Shown here in pieces: positions 12,785-21,984 of a stretch of 64,000 bases of DNA. The DNA is from Embiotoca jacksoni. Lineage: Eukaryota > Chordata > Actinopteri > Embiotocidae. The notes beneath the pieces were generated by a model. It saw nothing but the letters and a program-made list of their open reading frames with translations. It was not told the origin of the DNA and did no database searches. Both the position numbers and the translations under genes were made by a program. Numbering within the stretch: the first letter of the stretch is position 1; the number at the start of each line of letters is the position of its first letter. Location of the stretch: positions 2,252,349 through 2,316,348 of the forward strand of contig JAKOON010000039.1 in the NCBI GenBank assembly GCA_022577435.1. The letters are read 5' to 3'.

Positions 12785-15700
12785 GGGGGAGAGAGAGAGA
12801 GAGAGAGAGCGAGACCTGAGACCTCGGGTTAATCCTCCCCATCCAACCACCCATCAGCTTTTGCATAAGAAGATGACATCACAGATCAGCGAGGGATTGG
12901 TCGGGAGGCTGTCGCTGAGTGTATCTGTGTGTTTGCGGCTTGTACGTTTATCTTTGCGGGTACTAAATGTCCTCGCAACGCCGGCCGCAGACGCACGCCG
13001 GGAGGTCAGTTTGAACTTCGAGCACAACGACCCGGACTCGCCGCCGGACCGCGGGTCCGGGTTTCCGGGGCCGGAAATAAAGGCGGAGCGTTAAACGTCC
13101 GGCCCGTTTCACGCGGGCGCGACCGCGTACGTTCAAATCCAACGTTTACTAGAAAGGAAATAGTCCGGACTTCCGATGGAAGTTCGGTCCTCGCAAAGCT
13201 AGAAGAAGAAATGCGTGTGTGTGTGTGTGTCTCTATGTCGGGATTGGACAGCCTCGCTCTGACACGTGGGGGAGGAAGGGGACGGGGGAGGGGAGGGGAG
13301 GGGGGGCTGAAAGGCATCTGCTTAATACTCTTATGTAAAACGGAACTGTAATACACTTCCCTCCAGTTTCTAGTAGAATCATTATTAAAAGTGTGGATTT
13401 CCCCCCCTGCGTTTTTATTTTTTTCCCTCCCCCCCCCCTTTATTCGGGCACCACAGCTGAAGCCGTGTGCTTGCTGGCTGACTGACCCGGCGGTTCTGAT
13501 TGGTTTCGGCGTGCTCGCCCGTTTGCTGGTTATTTGACCGGTGAATCAAAGACAAAAACGTCTCCTTCGCCGGTTGCCGCGGTCTCCGCCGACGGCAGAC
13601 GCCGTCGAGCGATCGAATGTCCACTGTGGCGCCAGCTGCCATTTCTTGGTGTGCGCGCGCACGACGTGTAGATCGTCCGAAACATCCCACGACGACGGTC
13701 CGAAGCCTCTTTTGCCTGATGAGTCAGTAACGAGTGAACCCACAACTCGGACTGAAAGGACCAGTCTGTAGGACTTAAAGGGATTACGGGCAGAAATGAA
13801 ACATAATATTCGTGACGATGTTTTCATTGGTGTCAAATCACCCGAAACACACAAAACCATGATGTTGAATGAGTCCTTTATATTGACAGGGTGGGAGAGG
13901 GGGAGGATGGGGGAGGGAGGGGGGTGTAGGTACGCTTCCGTGGAGCCGCCATGTTTCTACGGCGGCCCACGAGGGTCAAACCAAACACCGGAACTACAGA
14001 GAGCCAGTGTGCCATATTTTCAGCCTCCTTCTACCAGTTCCTGTTTTCCCTGACATTTTTGAATGACTCTCTTCCTCACCCCCCCCTCCCCCGCCTCCAC
14101 TACCCTCCCCCCCCTCCCCGGCGGAGCATCGCCACATATCTGTCAACAAATACAGAGTGCGGCTCGCTTGCTTTTTTTTACAATAAAGCCCCTTTCAAGG
14201 TCATCGTATGTGTATTTATACGGCCGGCGGCCGAGTTGCCGTTACCTCGTTTGCCCTAAATCGGCGCGCCGCCATCTGGCGCCGCGACCCGCCGCGACCC
14301 GAACGCCCAAACGTGATCGGACCATTTCTATTTCAGCCGCGGGAAACCGACGGCCGTCGACCGCGCGGCTCTCCGGGGGGAGGGGGGTCGCGGCCGGCCC
14401 GGTGGGCCAACTCACTTCGCGTCCGTCTCGGACCCTCCCGTTACGCAACGCAAACGGGACGCTTTGAGATGCGCGGTCGACGTCTCGCGCCAGTTACGAG
14501 GAGCGACGTTTCGAGTATATCGCACGAGCTGCGACCGCTCTGGAAAAAAAAAAAAAAAAAAAAGCCCAGCTGTCGCCCAAATAGGAAATAAACTTTGCGT
14601 CTCCGCGCCCGACGGTCGGCCTGCTGCTTCGTCGGGTTTAGACGAAGTCGCGGAGCTGAAATTCAAAACGCCGGTCGCCCCGGGACCGTCTGGCCTTTTT
14701 CCTCGCGAGCGGTACGCGTACGCCGAAAACGGCGGACGACTTCGCTCCGGTCAGATCCGTCGGTGCTCCGACTCGGCCGCGACAACTCAACGTACGGCCG
14801 ACTTCTCGCCCCGGTTTGGATCGTCTCTCCTCGAGCTTCGCTTTTTTTCCCCTCACGATCCCGATTCTTCCACTTCCGCCTTTCGGCCTTCCGCGTATCG
14901 ACGCTCCGTCGAACTCTGAACCTCGTGCGTGTCGAAGCTTAAAATAGCTTTAAAAACGCTCGCGTTGCCGTCGGTCTTTAATTAGCGCGTCTGATCTCAG
15001 ACAGCAGAACAGTTTGAGGACACGAAAGGAGACGTAAGTCCACCGGTTCTTTTCTTCTGAGACGCCACGATATCTTTCCCCAAAGAACTCCCCGACTTTC
15101 AAAGCACGCGAGACTTGCGGCGGTTCGTACGGTTCGTAAAGAACCGCCCGTTTTCGGGGTGATGTTTTTCCGTTTGGGTCAAAGTGTCGGGGATCCCTCG
15201 GCGGGCCGCGGTAGCCCGACGCGTCCTACTCACCAGTTGACCAGCATGGCGGCGTCGTTCCCCGCCATGAATGGAAGTTCCCCCCGGACGTTGCCAAATA
15301 CAAATCCCTGGGAGAAAAGTAGTACGATCCACCGGAGGAACATGTTCCTCCTCGGTCCTCTGCCCCCGGTCCTGTCGGGATCCATGCATCAAGGGCGAAG
15401 GGGACCCCGGGGCGTCCCGGGTCGGCGGCGCCCGGATGTGTCCGGATGTGTCCGACGGCGGCGGAAGTCGACGGGGTGCTTGGGAGCCGGGCGGCCCGGA
15501 GTCATGAGGGCGTCAGAGGGCCCGGGTGATGGGGGAGAGGGGGGAGGGGGGGGACTACGGCCGCTGGGGGTCTCCGGACGGAGGCGTGGCGTCGCTGTCG
15601 TCCTCCGAGAAAACCCGCAGATTCCCCTTGCTTTGATGCCGCGGTGCGCTTTCTGAGTCTCGCGCGCCAGCCGGTCCCATCGAGAACGTGCGATCGTGAT

Positions 15701-16112
15701 CCCGCAAACCCGACGAATCCAAACCGGCGTGGAAAAGGGAGAGAGAGAGAAAAAAAAACCAGGGGGAGGTGTCCGCGCGGCTAGCCCCCCTCCATCCCAC
15801 CAGTGATTAGCGGCGGCGAGCGTCCCTCTCCGTGGTCCCGGACTGTGTGTCAACAGTTAGAAATCATGCTTCGAGTGGGCGCTGAACTGTGTGTGTGTGT
15901 CGGTGCCTCGATTGGCAAGCTGGGATGGGCGGGGCTTCGAGCTGTGTCAGGATCCCAGGACAGGAAGCTTCATCCCTCCCCCTCCTCCTCCTCCTCCTCC
16001 TCCTCACCCCTCTCACTCCCTCTCTTTCTCTCACTGATGGCAGGATGCAGATTGTAACCAGGGATTAGGGAGGTTCAAAAATCCGATTTCGCCTGGAGAA
16101 AGCCTCGCGTAT

Positions 16113-16152
<40 letters not shown>

Positions 16153-17063
16153 TGGGGAGGGTGGGAGGGGGGAGGGGGCAGAGAGAGAGAGAGAGAGCGA
16201 GCTGCTTGTGTACATGTGCCCTGGTGTGTGGAATATAGTCATTGGATTTTTCATAGTTTACCAGCGCCTGCAGCTCGCAGACTGCTGCTGGTGAGAGGAT
16301 TTTTTTCTTTTTTTTTTAAAGCCTCAAATGCAATCTTCACTTGTTTAACTGAATATTGTGTCCCCCCCGCCCCCCGTCCTCCTCCTCCTCCTCCTCCTCT
16401 CCCCCTTCTCTCTCTCTCTATCTCTCCGGATTTACCTCCCACTGTCAAAGCCCAGACTTTAACTGCATAATAATCTATTGTCGCGTTCTCGCGGTAATTA
16501 ACGCCGCTCGCGCTCCGTTTTCCCGGTTTTAATAATGGGTTTTGAAGTCGGGTTCGTTGGGCCGTTGCGTTCGGCCGAATGTAAAATGTTCTCTTTATCT
16601 CTGATTATTTCATTAGCGGAACGGGAAGGAACACGGAGGAGAATGGTGTGCGGCGCCGTCGCCGGCGATACGCGGCGTTCTCTGCAGTGAACTCGGTATC
16701 TCCGTCGCGTTCATAATTCCTCGACGCGCGAGCCGAAGCGCAAAACCCCCGTTACTGAGACGCCGTCGTGTGTCGGCCCTTCCTCGCTTCCGTTGTCCTT
16801 TTGATTTCCCTGCTTTCCCCCCCCTCAGGACAGTACACGGTGATGATGGCTCACTTCTACCTGAAGAGGAAGATCGGCTACTTTGTCATCCAGACGTACA
16901 TGCCGTGCTTCATGACCGTCATCCTGTCCCAGGTGTCCTTTTGGCTAAACAGAGAGTCGGTCCCCGCGAGGACCGTCTTCGGTGAGCGAAAGCCGCTTAT
17001 TTGCTCTTTACCTTTTTTTTTTCTTTTTTTTTTTCTCGCTTTCTTTTATTCCTTTTTTTTAAA

Positions 17064-17114
<51 letters not shown>

Positions 17115-17473
17115 TATCCCGGTAATATTCCCGCGATGCTCGTTCGCACTGGGGACGATAAAGGTCCGCTGAGCTCTTGTTAAAAACGACATTTCCCCTC
17201 GTCCCGGCCCTTCTGTTTGCACCCAGGGGTGACCACCGTGCTGACCATGACCACCCTCAGCATCAGCGCCAGGAACTCCCTCCCCAAAGTGGCCTACGCG
17301 ACAGCCATGGACTGGTTCATCGCCGTCTGCTACGCCTTCGTCTTCTCCGCCCTCATCGAGTTCGCCACCGTCAACTACTTCACCAAGAGGAGCTGGGCCT
17401 GGGACGGCAAGAAGGCGCTGGAGGCGCAGCACCCAAAGGTACCGATTCTGGGGCACGGACGGGAACGCCGCTT

Positions 17474-17527
<54 letters not shown>

Positions 17528-18122
17528 AATCGCCGCTTTCGCATAATGTACGTCAGATTTGTCTTTACGCGAGACGGACCGTACGTCATTTGTACACTAC
17601 GGTGAATAAGAATAAGAAAACACCAAAATTAGAAAGAAAGTTGATTTCTTTCTAACTTGTTTGACACTCCGGGCTAAAATGTCAAATCCTGCTCGCCCCT
17701 GAATATGACAGCGTAACAGGAAGTAGGGAAAGAGCTAAAAAAAAAAGAAATTGCTCCGCTCGCTTCAAGTCGCATCAATGAAACTAATCCGCAGCTCGCT
17801 GTTTGTCCGTCCCCCGCTGCAGAAACGAGACCCCGCGGTGCTGTCCAAGAAGCCCAACAACGTGTGCTCGGCGGGACTCAACTACACCCCCAACCTCACC
17901 AAGGACGTGTCCGTCTCCACCATCTCCAACACCACGTCGGTGCAGCTGCGGGCCTCGGAGACCAAGATGGCCGACCCCAAGAAGACCTACAACAGCGTCA
18001 GCAAGATCGACAAGATGTCGCGGATAGTGTTCCCCGTCCTCTTCGGGACCTTCAACCTCGTCTACTGGGCCACGTACCTGAACAGAGAACCGGTGGTGAA
18101 AGGAGTCGTCACCTCGACGTAA
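2741..18122 (+). CDS. gabra5: GABA-A receptor subunit alpha-5, complete, 9 coding exons
   Basis: Coding join: 2741-2799, 3338-3462, 4639-4706, 5415-5635, 8814-8896, 11835-11978, 16829-16981, 17227-17438, 17823-18122; 1365 nt, 454 residues plus stop (human alpha5 is 462). All introns are GT-AG, and internal exon sizes 68, 221, 83, 144 and 153 are the family pattern. The product is a subunit of the pentameric GABA-gated chloride channel in neuronal membranes. Visible parts: signal peptide (1 to about 18), extracellular domain with Cys-loop C165-C179 (13 residues between), TM1 about 250-271, TM2 about 281-302, TM3 about 312-334, cytoplasmic loop, TM4 about 423-441. The alpha5 call rests on [38 protein letters not shown], NTTSV in the loop and the LNREPVVKG tail; alpha3 fits worse. 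Oddities: Leu128 where alphas have His or Arg, Arg233 and Gln235 in loop C, and Cys102. gabrg3 follows in the same orientation. Confidence 0.97.
2800..3337 (+). other. gabra5: gabra5 intron 1
   Basis: 538-nt GT-AG intron. No repeats of note; pyrimidine-rich acceptor region 3285-3337. Confidence 0.85.
3338..3462 (+). CDS. gabra5: gabra5 coding exon 2 (N-terminal extracellular helix)
   Basis: Encodes residues 20-62, including [20 protein letters not shown] and RLRPGLG, the alpha5 form of the N-terminal helix. NST is an N-glycosylation sequon. Acceptor TTCCTAG ends at 3337; donor G|GTTTGC is at 3463 and is weaker than consensus. Confidence 0.95.
3463..4638 (+). other. gabra5: gabra5 intron 2
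   Basis: 1176-nt intron with CpG-rich stretches, poly-T near 3830-3845 and 4047-4064, and a poly-C plus CA block near 3916-3944. Confidence 0.9.
4639..4706 (+). CDS. gabra5: gabra5 coding exon 3
   Basis: A 68-nt exon, the usual family size, encoding NVTEIKTNIFVTSFGPVSDT then EM. Acceptor CTCCGCAG, donor ATG|GTGAGT. NVT creates a glycosylation sequon at residue 63 that human alpha5 (RIT at this place) lacks. Confidence 0.97.
4707..5414 (+). other. gabra5: gabra5 intron 3
   Basis: 708-nt GT-AG intron. A G10 run near 5005; otherwise mixed unique sequence. Confidence 0.9.
5415..5635 (+). CDS. gabra5: gabra5 coding exon 4 (loops D and A)
   Basis: A 221-nt exon, the usual family size, residues 85-158. 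It carries loop D (EYTIDVFFRQSW, GABA-site residues of the alpha minus face retained) and loop A (WTPDTFFLNGKKS). The residue after TFF is Leu128 (codon CTC, 5544-5546), where diazepam-sensitive alphas have His and alpha4/6 have Arg. Cys102 replaces a basic residue of mammalian alphas. NMT at residues 137-139 is a conserved sequon. Donor AG|GTAGG. Confidence 0.98.
6622..6674 (+). repeat. (GT)26 microsatellite
   Basis: Uninterrupted; an (AC)n at 6857-6887 lies 180 nt away in opposite sense. Confidence 0.95.
6857..6887 (+). repeat. (AC)15 microsatellite
   Basis: Uninterrupted AC repeat in gabra5 intron 4. Confidence 0.95.
8314..8331 (+). promoter_or_regulatory. Weaker CTCF-like sequence in gabra5 intron 4
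   Basis: GGCCACCGGATGGCGCTA keeps both flanks of the CTCF core (GGCCACC, GGCGCTA) but differs at three central bases. Confidence 0.25.
8814..8896 (+). CDS. gabra5: gabra5 coding exon 5 (Cys-loop)
   Basis: An 83-nt exon encoding [20 protein letters not shown] then CPLKFGS. It contains both cysteines of the 13-residue Cys-loop (165 and 179). Acceptor GTCTCAG, donor T|GTGAGT. Confidence 0.98.
8897..11834 (+). other. gabra5: gabra5 intron 5
   Basis: 2938-nt intron. It contains a retroelement-tail-like sequence near 9916-9956 and a very CpG-rich segment at about 10000-11080. No exon seen on either strand. Confidence 0.9.
9916..9956 (+). mobile_element. LINE/SINE 3' tail-like fragment
   Basis: CCCCTTGGGGATTAATAAAG followed by TAACTATCTATCGATTGATC resembles the 3' end of fish L2-type retroelements. 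The body is not recognisable. Confidence 0.35.
11835..11978 (+). CDS. gabra5: gabra5 coding exon 6 (loops B, F and C)
   Basis: A 144-nt exon, residues 186-234. SYAYPVSEVVYTW keeps the loop B tyrosine. SVVVAEDGSRLNQYHLIGQT is alpha5-like. The exon ends in loop C with EDIHTSR; Arg233 is coded by AGG at 11975-11977, where human alpha5 has Thr. Acceptor TCTCCCAG, donor G|GTGCGT. Confidence 0.97.
12028..12090 (+). repeat. TTG and GGA trinucleotide repeats
   Basis: (GTT)n followed by GAGGA(GGA)n, about 50 nt after a gabra5 donor. Confidence 0.85.
12714..12780 (+). repeat. (CA)33 microsatellite
   Basis: Uninterrupted CA tract, followed by GGGG(GA)n to about 12810. Confidence 0.95.
15234..15343 (-). 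CDS. Possible antisense first exon encoding a signal-peptide-like sequence (unrecognised)
   Basis: On the - strand inside gabra5 intron 6. The start codon is at 15343-15341, after a G/A-rich Kozak-like context. The reading begins MFLRWIVLLFSQGFVFG, a basic residue plus hydrophobic run like a secretion signal. It continues NVRGELPFMAGNDAAMLVN and meets a consensus donor TG|GTGAGT at 15233. The block around it is rich in CpG and could be a promoter. I do not recognise the protein and found no convincing next exon on the - strand to the left, so this may be a chance open frame. It would be a nested antisense gene if real. Confidence 0.2.
16121..16151 (+). repeat. (TG)15 microsatellite
   Basis: TG repeat followed by G-rich and GA sequence. 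Confidence 0.9.
16829..16981 (+). CDS. gabra5: gabra5 coding exon 7 (TM1)
   Basis: A 153-nt exon, residues 234-285, from loop C (GQYTVM) through TM1. The TM1 entry reads YMPCFMTVILSQVSFW, where mammalian alphas have YLPCIMTVILSQVSFW. The glutamine of the neurosteroid site (ILSQ) is retained. Acceptor CCCCTCAG, donor G|GTGAGC. Confidence 0.97.
16982..17226 (+). other. gabra5: gabra5 intron 7
   Basis: 245-nt intron, mostly poly-pyrimidine and an (ATT)n microsatellite at about 17063-17116. Confidence 0.95.
17063..17116 (+). repeat. (ATT)17 microsatellite
   Basis: Trinucleotide repeat filling much of gabra5 intron 7. Confidence 0.9.
17227..17438 (+). CDS. gabra5: gabra5 coding exon 8 (TM2 pore helix and TM3)
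   Basis: A 212-nt exon, residues 285-355. It holds the channel-lining TM2 (TTVLTMTTLSIS), the TM2-TM3 linker ARNSLPKVAYATAMD, and TM3 (WFIAVCYAFVFSALIEF). It ends in the start of the cytoplasmic loop, TKRSWAWDGKKALEAQHPK. The donor AAG|GTACCG is phase 0, and a (GT)24 repeat begins 40 nt into the intron. Confidence 0.97.
17439..17822 (+). other. gabra5: gabra5 intron 8
   Basis: 384-nt intron with (GT)24 at 17478-17525 and a small inverted repeat (GAAAGAAA / TTTCTTTC) near 17633-17655. Confidence 0.95.
17478..17525 (+). repeat. (GT)24 microsatellite near a gabra5 donor
   Basis: Begins 40 nt after the exon 8 donor. Confidence 0.95.
17823..18122 (+). CDS. gabra5: gabra5 coding exon 9 (cytoplasmic loop, TM4, stop)
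   Basis: Final coding exon, residues 356-454, stop TAA at 18120-18122. It encodes the cytoplasmic M3-M4 loop, with NTTSV as in human alpha5, then KKTYNSVSKIDKMSR, TM4 (IVFPVLFGTFNLVYWATYL) and the short tail NREPVVKGVVTST. Acceptor CCGCTGCAG. Confidence 0.97.
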   Translation, partial: KRDPAVLSKKPNNVCSAGLNYTPNLTKDVSVSTISNTTSVQLRASETKMADPKKTYNSVSKIDKMSRIVFPVLFGTFNLVYWATYLNREPVVKGVVTST

Positions 18123-18259
18123 TCGCCCTCTTTCTTCTTTTGTTTTTTTGTCCCCCCCCCCCCCCCCCTCCCTCCGAGACAAGAGTTTGTGAGAAGTTTA
18201 AAACTGGGGTGGACGAAAAGGAAAAAAGGGGAGCCGCCCTAAACAGAAAAAAATATATA

Positions 18260-18269
18260 AATAAATAAA
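18260..18269 (+). terminator. gabra5: Candidate proximal poly(A) signals of gabra5
   Basis: Two overlapping AATAAA hexamers about 140 nt after the stop codon. The surrounding A-rich sequence makes a chance match possible. Confidence 0.35.
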
Positions 18270-19776
18270 AAAACCAATACCTGCGCTTGAAGAACAAAAA
18301 CTATACTCAACTATCTCATTCAAGCACTTTGAATGGATGCAAGGCTGCAACAGAACCCGTTTCCTGTTTCTCACAGCCTAAAAAAAAAACAACAACAAAA
18401 AAAACCTGCTCGATTGTGGACAAACTGTTTCTCGGACTACGTCGACATGAGAGCGGGCGCTTCGCTTCTTTCTCATCTATCCCGCTGCAGTTTGCATGAC
18501 GCTCTCCTCCAAAAAGAAACTCCTCTTTGTCTCGAATACAGAAAAGAAAAAAAAAGAAAAAATGTACGTGTTCGATCGCCGCGGCGACTGGAGGGATTCG
18601 ACTCCGTTTCCACGCTTCATCTTTGCTGTGGAAATGACGCTGCGGGGAAATAAACGCCGCAATCTAACATAAGTTTGCATTTGAAAAGCGGAGTAAAAAA
18701 AAACAAGTGGAAGAAACATCTGGAGATTAACGCTGCGAGTGCATAAATAATTGAGTTTCACGTGTCTTTTTTTTTTTTTTTTTTTTTTCCTGTCCTCCCG
18801 CGGTGGGTGCTCGCGTCTCTCGTTGTTGTACATCTTTACTTGAGGATTGGAAAGCCCGCTGCCGAAGGCCCGGTTTCCCAAAAGCATCGGCTGTCAAGAG
18901 TCTCGAAGGAAACGGGGGGAAGAAAAAAAAAAAAAAAAAACTACCAGAAAGTGTGTGTGTGTGTGTGTGTGTGTGGGGAGAGGAGGGGTGGGGGGGGGAG
19001 ACGAAGATTCGGAAGATTATTACCGCGGGTGCTTCTACATTTTTACACTCAATTCGGCGCGGAGCGTTTGGGGACCGTCCGTCGGCGGGGCGGGGCGGGG
19101 GGGGGGGAGGGCGGGGACCCGAGTTTCGCAACGCCACCGAGTGAGTGGGGCGAGTGTCCCCGACCCCGCTGACGCCACCGGACCCGGCGGCCCGGTTCAC
19201 AAACAAAGATAACACAAGAGGGACAGAAAAGCTCGGCAAACCGATTGTGAAGACGTCCCGGGTCTCGACAGTCGCCTCGACGCCCCGAAAACAGTTGCGA
19301 CTTCGCCGACGCTCACTCGGCCGCGAGTCCGCTTTTAAATGGAGCGCGTTGATTTTTTTTTGAGAAAAGGTCTCGTTTTTTTTACAACGCTGGTGAGACG
19401 AGGCCTTCAAGCCGCAAAGATTTGAGGAAATTAGGCCGCTCGTCGTAAGGGACTCGTGTAAATAGCCCTTTTTTTTTTTCCTTCACTTTCTTTTTTTCAA
19501 CTCGACTCTTTGCTTTGACACAAAAAAGCCCTCAGAAGATAAAAAAAAAAAAAAAAAACACCAAAAAATAACATCGAGATGGTTGGTGTCTTTCTCTTCA
19601 TGTTCGCGCGCGATTCTTTTGCTTGTCGTCGCTTGTAGAAGAGCTCGTAAAAGCGAGTAAGAATTTGTACGCGTTTCCTTTCCGCGCCGTGCTTATTGAA
19701 TTTTTTTTTTTTAATGGGGAAGCGACGACGCGGCGCGACTCGGCGGAGCCGTCGGACGTCGGTCTCGAACCTTGTG

Positions 19777-19782
19777 AATAAA
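19777..19782 (+). terminator. gabra5: Candidate distal poly(A) signal of gabra5
   Basis: AATAAA followed within 30 nt by T/G-rich sequence, in non-repetitive context. It would give a 3' UTR of about 1.7 kb. Another AATAAA lies at 18649-18654. Confidence 0.4.
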
Positions 19783-19908
19783 CGTCGTCCCCTTTGCTTC
19801 GTGAACTTCCGGTGGACCTAAAGCGAAGCGACTGTCACACATCCGCTTTTATTTCTTTGTGCCATGATATCGTGTGGTGTATTTTGCCGCGCTGGTTCGA
19901 TTGAAGGT

Positions 19909-19973
19909 GCTGCCTGTCTGCCTGTCTGCCTGCCTGCCTGCCTGTCTGTCTGCCTGCCTGCCTGTCTGTCTGT
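19909..19973 (+). repeat. TGCC/TGTC tetranucleotide repeat
   Basis: About 16 units alternating TGCC and TGTC. Confidence 0.9.
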
Positions 19974-20111
19974 CGGCCGTGTTTCAGCGCATGTTGGCGC
20001 GCGGCGGCTGCGTTAAAGGACGTCCCGTGAAAGGCGATCTGTACGTCTGTCCGACCGGGGTCGACGCGGCAGCCGAGCGCAGATTACCAGACCTCGGTAA
20101 CAACCTCCACC

Positions 20112-20125
<14 letters not shown>

Positions 20126-20162
<37 letters not shown>
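20126..20162 (+). repeat. (GT)n after CTCT
   Basis: CTCTCTCT joined to a TG repeat and then CGCGCG. Confidence 0.9.
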
Positions 20163-20168
<6 letters not shown>

Positions 20169-20796
20169 CCTCCCCTCGCTGTTTGTTTCTGCTGCTTATG
20201 CTACATCAAGAGATAAGAGTTCCCCTTAGTTTCTCTCTTTTCCGCCCGCGGTAGTCGAGTCCTCCGCCATGGTTGAGCTGCACCGTTCCGGCCGCTGCTT
20301 CGTTTCAGCGTTCTTTAAGCCTCGTTTTGTGTTTCGCCACCAAAGCAAACGAAACTGCAGTAAGAGTTTCGGTCCCCTCGTCGCGCGAGCGTACACGGAG
20401 TCTCCGTTGTCCTCCGTGCCGGTGAGCCGGATCCAAACCTGCGAACCCGTCCCGTTTCCTAGAAATATCCTGTCCGAGTTCGGTACAGGTGAACACGAAG
20501 TACGTTCTTCATTTGTTCCGGGGCAAAAGCTAAAGACGGCGGGAAGCAAAAGCGTCGCGCCGGTCGGCGTAACGTTCTCCACTTGCCGTCGACGCTAAAG
20601 TGAACCGTCTCTCCGTGATGCCAGCCAAGAAAACGCCCCTCCACCCTCCCCCCACCCCTCCTTCCTTCAGCCACTGTGACAGACTCATCTGCCATACATC
20701 TGTTAGAAAAGGGATTTAGTTCCGCTTAAGTTGCTTTCGCCCGTTCGAAGCGGGGGCCCCTCGCGGCGAGGCGCTTCCCTTCCCATTTAAGCCCCA

Positions 20797-20899
20797 GCCG
20801 GCCCCTCGGTTGGCCCCTCGGTTGGCCCCTCGGTTGGCCCCCTGTTGGCCCCCGGTTGGCCACCGGTTGGCCCCCTGTTGGCCCCCGGTTGGCCCTCCG
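20797..20899 (+). repeat. GGTTGGCCCC minisatellite
   Basis: About nine variants of a 10-12-nt unit, such as CCTCGGTTGGCC and CCCTGTTGGCC. Confidence 0.9.
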
Positions 20900-21003
20900 G
20901 CCGCGGCGACAAATGCATCGTGTTGTTTTTTTTCCCTCCGCGGACCGGCCGGACCCACGTGTGACGTTTTCACTTGTCTTTCAGCAACGAATATGAGGAC
21001 ATT

Positions 21004-21053
21004 TATTTATTATTATTATTATTATTATTACTATTATTATTATTATTATTATT
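21004..21053 (+). repeat. (ATT)n microsatellite
   Basis: Trinucleotide repeat with one interruption (ACT). Confidence 0.9.
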
Positions 21054-21968
21054 GTTTTTTTGGGGGGGAGAAAACATCAAACTGAAACTTTTGCTTCCAT
21101 TTTGCAGCCGTTGTAGCTATTAGTCGGGCTTTGACGATGTATTTCCTGTCACTCCTTTTTTTGTATTTGTTTTGTGTGTTACATGAAAAATAAATAAAAA
21201 GGAACAACGAAGATGCAAAGCTCACAAACGCAGCAGCGCGTGGCTTCGTTAAAATCGCCGTCAAAGCTGCTCGCGGAGGAGGGGAAGCTCTGACGTTGGG
21301 TCGTATCGATTTGACCCCCCCGCCCCCCCCACCCCGCTGATGATAAACACCGTCACTTCGTTTCTCGCCTCTCCGTTCTTGTTCCTTCTGTCGTCCGCGG
21401 TGAAATCCCCCCATTTCGTCGCCGCGTCCTGATGAACGGCGGAAAGCGACGGCTTCCACTTCGCCGCAACTCAGACCCTCCTCATTGCCGCGCTACGTTT
21501 ATGTGACCGCTGTACTTTTCCAATTCGGGGGGCGGGGGGGGGGGGCCTGCACGTACAAACGGCGTCACGCCCTGCAGTGAACCGGTAGTTCCCAAAACGC
21601 CCTCTCAAGAACTCTTTGTCCGAGGTCCACGGTGATGAAATGCAGACAAACGGACACCGATTTAGATTTATGTTACGACTGCGTCAGAGAACGTAGTCGA
21701 TCCGACTGAAGATGTGTTGTTTCGGTCAATTCCTCTGCAGAACCTGCACTTTTCATTTCATCCTGTGTATGTTGCCTGATAATACCTTCCCTTGCTGTCT
21801 TTGGATGGATATAATAACTGCAGCTCCATGTTTTTTTTTAGTTTTTTTTTTTAGTTAAATGTCGGCATTAATAATCAGTTATACTTCTGGTCAAGAGGTT
21901 AATCCTCTGGCTGCAGCACTGCGGTGAAAAAATAAATAAAATGAATATTGTGCTCTTGCAATTTCCGG

Positions 21969-21984
21969 CCACCAGGGGGCAGCG
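21969..21984 (+). promoter_or_regulatory. CTCF-like binding site between the two genes
   Basis: CCACCAGGGGGCAGCG is a full match to the CTCF core consensus. It lies about 3.8 kb after the gabra5 stop and 1.2 kb before the gabrg3 start, a position suited to an insulator or loop anchor. Occupancy is not shown by sequence. Confidence 0.55.

Larger units (their letters stand above)
11979..16828 (+). other. gabra5: gabra5 intron 6
   Basis: 4850-nt intron, the longest of this gene. It has (TTG)n and (GGA)n near 12028-12090, a long CA tract at 12714-12780, GA near 12790, CpG-rich DNA at 14220-15000, a CpG-rich block at 15150-15720 with a possible antisense first exon, and (GT)n at 16121-16151. Confidence 0.9.
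18123..19800 (+). other. gabra5: gabra5 3' UTR and downstream region
   Basis: Starts right after the TAA. It contains several AATAAA signals, poly-C at about 18155-18168, poly-T and poly-A runs, and GT repeats at 18951-18974. Which poly(A) site is used cannot be told from sequence alone. The G-rich tract at about 19085-19110 could form G-quadruplexes. Confidence 0.6.

Noticed and set aside
13130..13145. tRNA-like B-box GTTCAAATCC
   Set aside because: No matching A-box or acceptor stem around it.
15159..15656. + strand open frame of 165 codons in gabra5 intron 6
   Set aside because: GC-rich, low-complexity tail and no recognisable domain; the antisense signal-peptide reading is the better, still weak, candidate.
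2741..18122. Reading the first gene as gabra3 rather than gabra5
   Set aside because: Some loop residues (NLTKD, STIS, KRSWAW) recall alpha3. The N-terminal helix, Cys-loop, NTTSV and tail match alpha5, and the partner gene gamma3 is the expected neighbour.
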